NCBI GenBank assembly: GCA_045807225.1
Contig: JBJMHU010000197.1
Coordinates: 1 to 64,000, forward strand
Reading direction: 5' to 3'
DNA from: Fodinibacter sp045807225
Lineage (GTDB): Bacteria > Actinomycetota > Actinomycetes > Actinomycetales > Dermatophilaceae
Length of the DNA: 64,000 nucleotides
Under the pieces are notes generated by a model, which saw nothing but the letters and a program-made list of their open reading frames with translations, was not told the origin of the DNA and did not search any database. Position numbers and translations under genes: made by a program. How positions within the stretch are numbered: the first letter of the stretch is position 1; every line of letters begins with the position of its first letter. Positions 24,043-31,395 of this stretch are shown here, piece after piece.

Positions 24043-25242
24043 TCAGGAGCCGACGGTGACCGCCTCCGCCTCCTCGAGGGAGCCGGCCGGCTCGACCTCG
24101 GAGTCGACGGCACCCAGGAACGCCCGGCCGGTCAGCAGCACGCCGACCGCAGCGAAGACCGCCACGGAGCCGACCGCGAACGGCAGGTGCAGCGACCGCT
24201 CGCCGAGCTTGCCCGCCATCCACGGGGCGACGGCACCGCCGGCGAACCGCACGAAGCTGTAGGCGGCCGAGGCAACCCCCCGCTCGACCGGTGCGACGGT
24301 CATGACGGTCTCGGTGATGAGCGTGTTGTTCACGCCGAGGAAGCCGCCGGCGACGACCACCCCCACGATGAGCACCGCCTTCTCGTCGGTCCACACGGCC
24401 ATCGCGGCGAGCACCAGGGCGAAGCCGGTCAGGGCCACCACGATTGCGGCCACGGTGCCGATCCGGCGCTGCACCCACGGTGCGATGAACACCGATGCGA
24501 TGGCGAGGAACAGCCCCCACCCGAAGAAGACCAGCCCGGTGCCGCGCGCCGACAGGTCGAGCGGGAACGGGGTGAAGGCCAGCAGGGTGAAGAAGCCGAC
24601 GTTGTAGAGCAGGGCGGTCACCGCCACGGTGGAAAGGCCCCGGTGCCGCAGCGCCTTCAGCGGGGCGCTGAACGGGGTGGGAGCCGTGGCCGGGCGGGTG
24701 TCGGGCAGGGTGATCCAGGTCGTGACGAGGGCGACGAACATCAGCGCGCTGACGCCGAAGAACGGCCAGCGCCAGGAGATGCCGCCGAGCACTCCGCCCA
24801 GCAGCGGACCGGCGGCGATGCCCAGCCCCAGCGCCGCCTCGTAGAGGATGATGGCCTGCGCCACCGAGCCCCGGGCGGCCCGCACGATGGTGGCCAGAGC
24901 GGTCGCGATGAACAGCGCGTTGCCCAGCCCCCACACCGCGCGGAAGCCGACGACACCCCGGATGCTGTCCTGCATCCCGGCCAGGCCGGCACCGACGATG
25001 ATGATCGCCAGACCGAGCAGCAGGGTGCGCTTGGGGCCGATCCGGCTCGAGACCCAGCCGGTGCCGAGCATCGCCACGCCCATGACGGCCATGTAGCTGG
25101 TGAAGAGCAGCGACACCTGCGAGGGGGAGGCGCCGAGCTCCTCGGCGATGGGCTTGAGGATGGGGTCGACGAGGCCGATCCCCATGAAGGCGACGACGCT
25201 GGCGAAGGCGACGCTCCAGACGGTCTTGGGCTGGCGCCACAT
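24043..25242 (-). CDS. MFS transporter (DHA1-type drug exporter)
   Basis: A 399-aa protein with 12 predicted membrane segments. It shows motif A-like TGWVSSRIGPKRTLLLG between segments 2 and 3 and the exporter motif in ALGLGIAAGPLLGGVLGG (segment 5, motif C). Its short acidic C-terminus (EVEPAGSLEEAEAV) is cytosolic. It lies 3 bp after the stop of a MarR regulator, so the operon is repressor-exporter, and the pump should be induced when the MarR ligand is present. Confidence 0.9.
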   Translation of the reverse strand: MWRQPKTVWSVAFASVVAFMGIGLVDPILKPIAEELGASPSQVSLLFTSYMAVMGVAMLGTGWVSSRIGPKRTLLLGLAIIIVGAGLAGMQDSIRGVVGFRAVWGLGNALFIATALATIVRAARGSVAQAIILYEAALGLGIAAGPLLGGVLGGISWRWPFFGVSALMFVALVTTWITLPDTRPATAPTPFSAPLKALRHRGLSTVAVTALLYNVGFFTLLAFTPFPLDLSARGTGLVFFGWGLFLAIASVFIAPWVQRRIGTVAAIVVALTGFALVLAAMAVWTDEKAVLIVGVVVAGGFLGVNNTLITETVMTVAPVERGVASAAYSFVRFAGGAVAPWMAGKLGERSLHLPFAVGSVAVFAAVGVLLTGRAFLGAVDSEVEPAGSLEEAEAVTVGS

Positions 25243-25245
25243 GGT

Positions 25246-25701
25246 TCAGGTGTCCTTCCGGTCAGTGGTTGCGGTCTCGTGCTGGGTCGCGTCGAGCAGC
25301 TCGGCGAGCAGCGCGACGGCGTCGCGCAGCCTCCCCGGGTCGGGCTGCACGGCATCCAGCACGGGTGCCAGGGCGGCGCCGCGGGCGCGGCGCAGGCGGG
25401 CGAGGGCGGCGGCGCCGTCGGGGGTGAGGCCGATCAGCGTCGCCCGGGCGTCCGCCGGGTCAGGGATGCGGAGCACCAGGCCGTCGGCCTCGAGCCGGTG
25501 CACCTGGGCCGTCATCGACGGCTGGCTGCAGTGGTCGGCCTCGGCAAGGGTCGTGATCCGCGCGTCGCCGAGGTGCTCGACGAGGGCGAGCACCCGAGCC
25601 TGGGCGAACGGCATCCGGAGGTCGGCGTGCTGTGAGGCCCAGCGGGAGAGGCGTGCGGCGCTGCGCAGCAGCTCGTCGGCCAGGGCGTCGGTCGGAGTCA
25701 C
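25246..25701 (-). CDS. MarR family transcriptional repressor
   Basis: A 151-aa winged-helix regulator with the MarR core: LRMPFAQARVLALVEHL, recognition region SQPSMTAQVHRLEADGLV, and wing RIPDPADARATLIGLTPDG. GTG 25701 is preferred: TATATA lies 7 nt upstream, so the message is nearly leaderless, whereas longer in-frame versions would start inside the promoter. A palindrome lies exactly between -35 and -10, so the protein probably represses itself and the MFS gene behind it. Confidence 0.88.
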   Translation of the reverse strand: MTPTDALADELLRSAARLSRWASQHADLRMPFAQARVLALVEHLGDARITTLAEADHCSQPSMTAQVHRLEADGLVLRIPDPADARATLIGLTPDGAAALARLRRARGAALAPVLDAVQPDPGRLRDAVALLAELLDATQHETATTDRKDT

Positions 25702-25708
25702 ACCTCCA

Positions 25709-25737
25709 TATATACATAGGCTTCCTATGTATCTCAA
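25709..25737 (-). promoter_or_regulatory. Consensus promoter of marR/MFS operon with operator
   Basis: On the minus strand, TTGAGA (25732-25737) and TATATA (25709-25714) have an ideal 17-bp spacer. The spacer is filled by a perfect palindrome, ATACATAGG-CTT-CCTATGTAT, at 25712-25732, of the size expected for a MarR dimer. This AT-rich island stands out sharply in the surrounding GC-rich DNA. Confidence 0.8.
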
Positions 25738-25905
25738 GTCGGGCTGCACCCTTCACCGAGGCCGGAGGCCGTGGGCCGGGGCATGCCGGCGGTCACCCGC
25801 ATCGGACGCGATCGGTCGGTCCTGGGATCGGTACGCTGGCCACCTGTGCCGTCGCTGGGTCGCGACCGGTACCACTGTCGTCACCTCGCGGAACTCTGAG
25901 GGCAT

Positions 25906-26979
25906 ATGCGCACACCCCGCCTGGGCGGTGACCACGCCGGAACCGCGGCTCTGCTGGCCATCGGGTGGCTGCTGGGGATGGTCGTGCTGGACCTGGTGCT
26001 GTCCAGCGCCGTGGTGCCCGACCCGCTGTTCGCCATCGCGCCCTTGATCGCCTGCAGCGTGCTGTCTCCCCGGGTGACCGCTGGGTTCGGTGTTGCCGCA
26101 ACCTTGGCCTTGGTGTGGTCCGGGTGGTGGAACGACACCTGGGACAGCGCCCAACAGTGGGTACGGCTGGTCGACGTCGTCATGGTCAGCGTCGCCGGCG
26201 TGCTGCTCGCTGTCGTCCGGGTTCACCGCGAGCGTCGCCTGACGCGGGTCACCGCCATCGCGGAGGCCGCCCAGCGAGTCATCCTGCCGACGGTGCCGGC
26301 GAGTACTGGGACCGTGCACGCGGCGTCCCGCTACCTGTCGGCCGCAGCGGACGCGGTCATCGGCGGCGACCTCTATGACTGCAGTGTCACGCAGGGCTTC
26401 ACCCGCTTCATCGTCGGTGATGTCAGGGGCAAGGGGCTGGAAGCGGTCGAGCAGGCCGCGCGGGTGATTCGCGCCTTCCGACAGGCCGCGGCCACCAAAG
26501 CCACGCTTGCCGACGTGGTCCATGACATGAACTCCTACCTCACTCCCTTCCTGGGGCCGGAGGACTTCGTCACGGCGGTGCTGGTGGACCTGACCTTGCC
26601 GGAGAGCATCATCGTGACCAGCTGTGGCCACCCGCCCGCCATCCTGGTTCGACCCGACGGCTCGGCGACCTTCCTCGAACCGCCCACCGGGTTGCCGCTG
26701 GGCATCGGGGACGACGCCGTGGAGCAGGGCTACCAGTGGGCACCGGGGGACCGGATCCTGCTGTACACCGACGGTCTCAGCGAGGCACGGAACGCCGACG
26801 GGCAGTTCCTCCCAGTTCTCGACATAGCCCCGATGCTGGCCAGTGGCACCTTGGAGGAGGCCCTCGAGGAGCTGCTGTCCCGGGCCCGGGCACATGTTCC
26901 CGACGGGGCGCTGGGTGACGACTTGGCCGTTCTCCTCCTCGAGAACACCATGGCCCCGGTCGCGGCCACCGTCCGTTGA
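25906..26979 (+). CDS. Membrane-anchored PP2C/SpoIIE-type serine phosphatase (RsbU-like)
   Basis: A 357-aa protein. Two or three membrane segments cover about residues 12-110, then a PPM/SpoIIE phosphatase domain runs from about 135 to the end. Metal-site acidic residues are visible in VIGGDLYDC, VGDVRGKGLEA, LLYTDGLSEARN and GDDLAVLLL. Such enzymes dephosphorylate STAS anti-anti-sigma factors in partner-switching pathways. A STAS protein is encoded 1.6 kb downstream and a Ser/Thr kinase lies between. No sensor domain other than the membrane part is seen. It is divergent from the marR operon. Confidence 0.87.
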   Translation: MRTPRLGGDHAGTAALLAIGWLLGMVVLDLVLSSAVVPDPLFAIAPLIACSVLSPRVTAGFGVAATLALVWSGWWNDTWDSAQQWVRLVDVVMVSVAGVLLAVVRVHRERRLTRVTAIAEAAQRVILPTVPASTGTVHAASRYLSAAADAVIGGDLYDCSVTQGFTRFIVGDVRGKGLEAVEQAARVIRAFRQAAATKATLADVVHDMNSYLTPFLGPEDFVTAVLVDLTLPESIIVTSCGHPPAILVRPDGSATFLEPPTGLPLGIGDDAVEQGYQWAPGDRILLYTDGLSEARNADGQFLPVLDIAPMLASGTLEEALEELLSRARAHVPDGALGDDLAVLLLENTMAPVAATVR

Positions 26980-27028
26980 ACCCCTGGCGCACCGCCAGGC
27001 ACCCAGCTCGGTGCCGCCTCACCAGTGA

Positions 27029-27274
27029 CTACTCGGGGTCGACCTGCTGGGCACCCTTCCTTCGCTCGAGCCGCCAGTGAATCTCGTGCGTCTCCGGGTG
27101 CCGCCACTCGCTCATCCGGTACTCGAAACCGGGAAGCAGCACGATCGGCATCGGGTCCGGCACCGAGGGTCCGACCACACCGACCACCATCTTGGCATCC
27201 AGCGGAATGAACGGGGACCGCGCCGGTATGGGCTCGGTGACGACCTCGACAGGTTCTCCATAGGGGCGTGCCAT
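27029..27274 (-). CDS. Small protein of unknown function (81 aa)
   Basis: A mixed-charge, Pro-rich 81-aa protein (MARPYGEPVEVVTEPIPARS at the start, WRHPETHEIHWRLERRKGAQ near the end). No known family is recognised. A TACCGT -10 lies 8 nt before the ATG, matching the leaderless pattern. Codon choice (rare ATA, GGA) is a little relaxed compared with its neighbours. It could be a chance frame; the ending with a well-formed amphipathic stretch and the promoter favour a gene. Confidence 0.45.
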   Translation of the reverse strand: MARPYGEPVEVVTEPIPARSPFIPLDAKMVVGVVGPSVPDPMPIVLLPGFEYRMSEWRHPETHEIHWRLERRKGAQQVDPE

Positions 27275-27461
27275 GAGGAAAGACGGTAGCACCTCCGCAG
27301 GTGCTGACTCCCATAGGAACGGATTAGGAGGACCAATAGCATCATGAGAGGATCTGCCAGTGGTGTTCGCGGCACCAACCCCAGACACCCAGGAGTAGCG
27401 CCATGTGCTCGACAGCATTGTTCGAGCCGCCGAAAGTATCTCTGGGCCGGTTGGACACCCC

Positions 27462-28430
27462 ATGAACCGGTTGCACGAGGGCTTCATGGTGGGGGGCAGG
27501 TACACCCTCAGCTCGCACATCGCCTCAGGTGGCATGGCTGACGTCTGGGCCGGGCGGGACCAGGTGCTGCGTCGAGACGTGGCAGTCAAGGTGATGCGCC
27601 CCGACGTGGAACACGAGAAGTTGTTCTCCCTGCGGTTCCGGGACGAGGCGGTGCACTCGGCCGGGCTGCTGCACGCCAACATAGCGACGGTGTTCGACTA
27701 CGGCGAGGACGACGGGTTGGCCTATCTCGTCGTGGAGCTCGTCGACGGCCAGCCGCTGTCCGTGATGCTTCGTGAGCGCGGCCCGCTGCCGCACGCGGAG
27801 GCCCGTTCCATCATGGGCCAGGCGGCGCTCGCCCTGGGAGTGGCACACCGGGCCCGTGTGGTCCACCGAGACGTGAAACCGGCCAACATCCTCATCCGCA
27901 GGGACGGGTTGGTGAAGCTGACCGACTTCGGGATCGCCCGGGCACTGGACGCCTCGGGACACACCCTGCACGGTGAGCTCCTGGGAACCCCGAACTACAT
28001 GAGCCCCGAGCAGGTGCTGGGACAAGCAGCCACCGGCGCCAGCGACCTCTATGCGCTGGGCGTCGTCGCCCACGAGATGCTCAGCGGCCAGCGGCCCTTC
28101 GACCGCGACACGCCCTTCGCCACCGCCTTCAGCCAGGTGCAGGACCCCCCTCCACCCCTGCCGGATGACCTGCCGGAGGAACTGGCCCTGGTGATCGAGG
28201 ACTGCCTCCAGAAGGATCCACGGCAACGACCCCCGCACGCCACGGCCGTCGCGCTCCGACTGGGCTTGGGCGACAACGAGGTCATCGGCCTCGGTCTGGG
28301 TCTGTTGTGGTCCGCGGACGACACAGGGCCTGGCTACGGCACGGTTGACACCTCGCCCGACACGCTACCGACCGGCCTGGGTGGTCAGGCCCGCCTCAGA
28401 CCCCGTCGTGGTCTTGAGCCGGCCGAGTAG
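27462..28430 (+). CDS. Soluble Hanks-type serine/threonine protein kinase
   Basis: A 322-aa kinase without membrane segment or PASTA/sensor domain. The Gly-rich loop is at about 21-25 (ASGGMAD), the ATP Lys is K43 in VAVKVM, the catalytic loop is HRDVKPAN (D137), the metal Asp is D155 in DFG, and GTPNYMSPEQ is the activation-segment end. The C-terminal 60 residues are low-complexity and may be regulatory. ATG 27462 gives MNRLHEGF. Being soluble and lying between a PP2C phosphatase and a STAS gene, it may phosphorylate a partner-switching component; this is inference. Confidence 0.9.
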   Translation: MNRLHEGFMVGGRYTLSSHIASGGMADVWAGRDQVLRRDVAVKVMRPDVEHEKLFSLRFRDEAVHSAGLLHANIATVFDYGEDDGLAYLVVELVDGQPLSVMLRERGPLPHAEARSIMGQAALALGVAHRARVVHRDVKPANILIRRDGLVKLTDFGIARALDASGHTLHGELLGTPNYMSPEQVLGQAATGASDLYALGVVAHEMLSGQRPFDRDTPFATAFSQVQDPPPPLPDDLPEELALVIEDCLQKDPRQRPPHATAVALRLGLGDNEVIGLGLGLLWSADDTGPGYGTVDTSPDTLPTGLGGQARLRPRRGLEPAE

Positions 28431-28572
28431 ACCAACCGCCTGAGCGGGCATGCGCAGCTGCAGCTGGTGAAACCACGTTGCATCGCCGCGTCATGTGGCG
28501 ACTGCCACGGCGTCTTCGTGGCATAGGCCGTTGTGGAGCAGACGGTGGAGCGCTCGTCGGGAAGGGAGACCC

Positions 28573-28971
28573 ATGGCTCGCACGGTCCCAGGCACTACTC
28601 CGGGCGTGGGAATCTCGACCGGGCTGCCAGATGGCGGGGAGAAGGCGGTCAACGGCGAGGGCGAACGGGTTCACGTCGAGACACGGGCTGCTTCGGGTGT
28701 GCTGTCAGTGTCTATCGCCGGCGAAGTGGACCTGTGGACACTCGACCAGCTGACACGTCGGCTGCGAGACCTTGACCTCGACGACGGTGCGCATGTGCGG
28801 CTGGAGCTGACGCGTCTGCGCTTCGCCGACGTAGCGGCCGTCCGGGTCCTCGCAGGTTTCGCCCGCCACGCACGGGACACCGGGCACCCACTGACGACCC
28901 AGGGCGCCGGCAACACGCTGCGCAAAGTGGCCTCTCTCCTCGGTGTCCTCGACGACCTCGGCCTGGTCTGA
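28573..28971 (+). CDS. STAS-domain protein (anti-sigma antagonist-like) without phospho-acceptor Ser
   Basis: A 132-aa protein with a 35-residue flexible N-terminus and a SpoIIAA-type STAS domain (SVSIAGEVDLWTLDQLTRRL, then LELTRLRFADVAAVRVLAGF). In active antagonists the loop reads D-S-S-G; here it is D86-V87-A88-A89, so no serine is available for phosphorylation. It may be constitutively in the unphosphorylated-like state, a scaffold, or a decoy. ATG 28573 follows GGGAG. A 22-bp tandem duplication covers its stop codon. Confidence 0.82.
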   Translation: MARTVPGTTPGVGISTGLPDGGEKAVNGEGERVHVETRAASGVLSVSIAGEVDLWTLDQLTRRLRDLDLDDGAHVRLELTRLRFADVAAVRVLAGFARHARDTGHPLTTQGAGNTLRKVASLLGVLDDLGLV

Positions 28972-28995
28972 ACACGACCTCGGCCTGGTCTGAAC
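28952..28995 (+). repeat. Perfect 22-bp tandem duplication across the STAS stop codon
   Basis: ACGACCTCGGCCTGGTCTGAAC occurs twice head to tail, at 28952-28973 and 28974-28995. The first copy encodes the C-terminus DDLGLV plus the stop; the second lies in the 3' region. With no mismatch it must be recent. Confidence 0.9.
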
Positions 28996-29176
28996 GGCCC
29001 TCGCGACCATTGACCGGATCGGGCGGTCAGAGGAGAGTCGAGTCTTCACATTGAGGAGCCGAGCGCCCATCTGTTCTCGTCGTACCGCCGTTTCGTCCTC
29101 TTCAACAGGGGTTCACCACCGGGGCGCGACGGACGTGGTACCGGCGCGGACGCCCAACCGAGGCGAGGACCGGCAG

Positions 29177-29476
29177 ATGACCGCATACGTTGTTCTGACC
29201 CAGAAGGTCTCCGACGTGAACAGGTACGTCGGGGAGTACGCACCACAGGCCATGCCGATCCTGCAGAAGTACGGCATCGAGGTCCTCGTGTTCCAGGTCG
29301 GTACAACGGCCGTGGAGGGAGACGCCGACAGTGTCGTCATCCTCCGGGCCGACTCCGAGGAAGCCCTGCGTGGCTTCTACGACGATCCCGACTACGCCGG
29401 ACCAAAGGCGCTCCGACACTCGATCACTTCAGGAGCAGACATGCTCATAGCTCCCGCGTTCGAGCCGTCGGCCTGA
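29177..29476 (+). CDS. DUF1330-like ferredoxin-fold protein
   Basis: A 99-aa soluble protein with the alpha/beta pattern of DUF1330 (dimeric alpha-beta barrel): TAYVVLTQKVSDVNRY, GIEVLVFQVG, VILRADSEEALRGFYDDPDY. The enzymatic role of this family is not known. The ATG at 29177 begins directly at the first beta strand. It stands alone on the plus strand, about 200 bp from the genes on either side. Confidence 0.72.
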   Translation: MTAYVVLTQKVSDVNRYVGEYAPQAMPILQKYGIEVLVFQVGTTAVEGDADSVVILRADSEEALRGFYDDPDYAGPKALRHSITSGADMLIAPAFEPSA

Positions 29477-29679
29477 GCTCTGCTCCACTGGCCCGGGGTG
29501 AACGTCGGCCCGCGGCCCATACATGCAGGCATGCTGCGTGACTGCGCCGCCCAAGGCTCAATGTCCCGTGCGACGGAACGGCCCGGACCTCCCTGGGTGC
29601 CATGGCTATCGCCGGCATGCGGGTGGACACTGAGGGCAGGACGCGAATTCGACATGACTCTCCGGCGGAAGGGGCCGCC

Positions 29680-30870
29680 ATGGGCGCCCGCACCGTAGCC
29701 GGCGCAGCCGCACTCGTGGTGGTGGCGCTGGCGGGCTGCAGTGGGCCCGACGCATCTCAGCGGGAACCATCCTCAGCACCTGCGTCGGGGGATCCGACCC
29801 CTTCGTCGTCCAGCGCGCTTCCGTGGCCCGCTGCACCGACATCCAGCCTTGCCGCTGAGCGCGCGTCGAAGATGGTCGCTGAGATGCAGCGCTGGGTGGA
29901 CAAGGAGCTCATGCCCGGCGCCACCGCGGCCGTGGTCTCACCAGAGGGAACCTGGGCAGCAGCGGTCGGGGTCGACGGTCAAGGCAAGAAGCTGGAACCC
30001 GCTTCCGGCCTGGCGCTGGGTCAGGTGACCCAGACCTTCGTAGCGGCCGAGGCGATGCTGCTCGCTGAGCAGGGCAAGCTCGACCTCGACGCTCCGGCGT
30101 CGACCCTGGTGCCGGTTCCCCAGCTGGCCAACGGTGCCACGACCCGCCACCTGCTCAGCCACCGCGCCGCAGTGCCGGAGCCCAAGGGTGACCCGTATGC
30201 CGCGGTGTTCACCGCCCCGGAGACAGCGTGGTCGGCCGAGCAGTTCCTGAAGCCTGTTCCCGAGTCCACCGCCCCACCGGGAAAGACGTTCGCCGAGAAT
30301 CCCGCCAACTACGTCCTGGCCGGTCTCGTGGTGGAGAAGGTCTCCGGGCGAAGCGCCGCCGACGCCGTCGAGGCCGACTTGTGGACACCCTTGGGGCTGC
30401 AGCGCCTGGCCTACCAGGATGCGCAGCAGCTTCCGGAGCCGATCGCCGCGCCTGGCGAGGACGAAGACCTACCCGACGGCCAGAGCGGACGCCCCTACCT
30501 GCCGTTCCGGTCCTTCGCCAGCGCGATAGCGGCCTCCCACGGCGTCGCGGGCGACGCCGCCTCCGTGGCCAGGTGGGGGTATGACCTGTACGGAGGGCAG
30601 ATCCTCAAACCTGCCAGCGTCGCCCAGCTCATCGACTTCGACCACCCCGACGGGCGCCGATACGGCATGGCGACCATCGACTTCACCAGCAGGAACTGGG
30701 ACCAGTACAGCATCGACGGTTACGGCATGCGGGCTGCCACGCCCGGCTACCGCAGCGTCCTGGCGGTCTACCCCGACCATCACCTCAGCGTCGCCATCCT
30801 GACCCCATCCGCCGTCGACGTCCTGCCCTACGTCCGGTTCATCGTCAACGCAGGATCACTCCTCACATGA
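29680..30870 (+). CDS. Lipoprotein with beta-lactamase/DD-peptidase fold lacking catalytic residues
   Basis: A 396-aa protein with lipobox LAGC (Cys20), a Ser/Pro-rich linker, then a class C beta-lactamase/D-Ala-D-Ala carboxypeptidase-like domain from about residue 60. Scaffold sequence is well kept (QTFVAAEAMLLAEQGKLDLD, TTRHLLSHRAA, NYVLAGLVVEKVSG, TPGYRSVLAVYPDHHLSVAI). The catalytic SxxK is replaced by Q115-V-T-Q118, the YxN position reads E206-N207-P208, and the HxG histidine position is M350. It is therefore most likely a pseudoenzyme that binds peptidoglycan or a partner outside the membrane. ATG 29680 is chosen for the signal peptide start. Confidence 0.85.
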   Translation: MGARTVAGAAALVVVALAGCSGPDASQREPSSAPASGDPTPSSSSALPWPAAPTSSLAAERASKMVAEMQRWVDKELMPGATAAVVSPEGTWAAAVGVDGQGKKLEPASGLALGQVTQTFVAAEAMLLAEQGKLDLDAPASTLVPVPQLANGATTRHLLSHRAAVPEPKGDPYAAVFTAPETAWSAEQFLKPVPESTAPPGKTFAENPANYVLAGLVVEKVSGRSAADAVEADLWTPLGLQRLAYQDAQQLPEPIAAPGEDEDLPDGQSGRPYLPFRSFASAIAASHGVAGDAASVARWGYDLYGGQILKPASVAQLIDFDHPDGRRYGMATIDFTSRNWDQYSIDGYGMRAATPGYRSVLAVYPDHHLSVAILTPSAVDVLPYVRFIVNAGSLLT

Positions 30871-31022
30871 CGAACCACCGCCTGCTCTGAGCAGCCGGGG
30901 AAGCGCAGACCCGCGACCCGCCATGACTCCCTCGAGCAGGCCACCGTGCTGGACGCGCGCTCCATGGTGGGCGGACACTGGGACATCGCCGCCCCGGTAG
31001 AGGGGTCCGGAAAGGAGAACCC

Positions 31023-31214
31023 ATGTGGATGTGGGTGTGGATCATCGCGTTGGCTGCACTGGTGGTGCTCGGCGCCAAGCTGCTGGACCGCCGCGGCTCG
31101 AGCGGAGCGAGCAGAGCAGACGACTTGCCGGGGCAGGAGCATCCTCGCTTCGACCGCTCGCACGGCAACCACACCATGGGCGACGGAGGCGGGGGCGGCG
31201 ACGGAGGCTGGTAG
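31023..31214 (+). CDS. Small single-pass membrane protein (MWMW family, copy 1)
   Basis: A 63-aa protein with one N-terminal membrane helix (MWMWVWIIALAALVVLGAKL), then LDRRGSSGASRADDLPG and a Gly-rich tail. A strong GGAAAGGAG precedes the ATG. A paralogue at 50600-50770 shares the MWMW start, the helix, and the DR-x-GS-x-GASR-xx-DLPG stretch. No known family is recognised. Confidence 0.7.
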   Translation: MWMWVWIIALAALVVLGAKLLDRRGSSGASRADDLPGQEHPRFDRSHGNHTMGDGGGGGDGGW

Positions 31215-31395
31215 GCCCTGAACGTCACAGCGGAGGCAGTCCCCGGAAGCCCGTTGACCACATGCTCCACAGGCGCCCGCCAGACGCCAGAGCCGCCGCC
31301 TCGTCAGGCCAGGTGGCGATGAATCAGACCGCGATGGTCGTCGTCGGGGACACCATCGACCGTCAGCCCTGAGGATCCCGCCGCGCCTGGTGTGA

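Noticed and set aside
28573..28971. The STAS gene as a degraded pseudogene
   Set aside because: Apart from the phospho-loop the domain is complete, the frame is intact and the start has a ribosome site. Specific loss of serine fits a functional variant better than decay.
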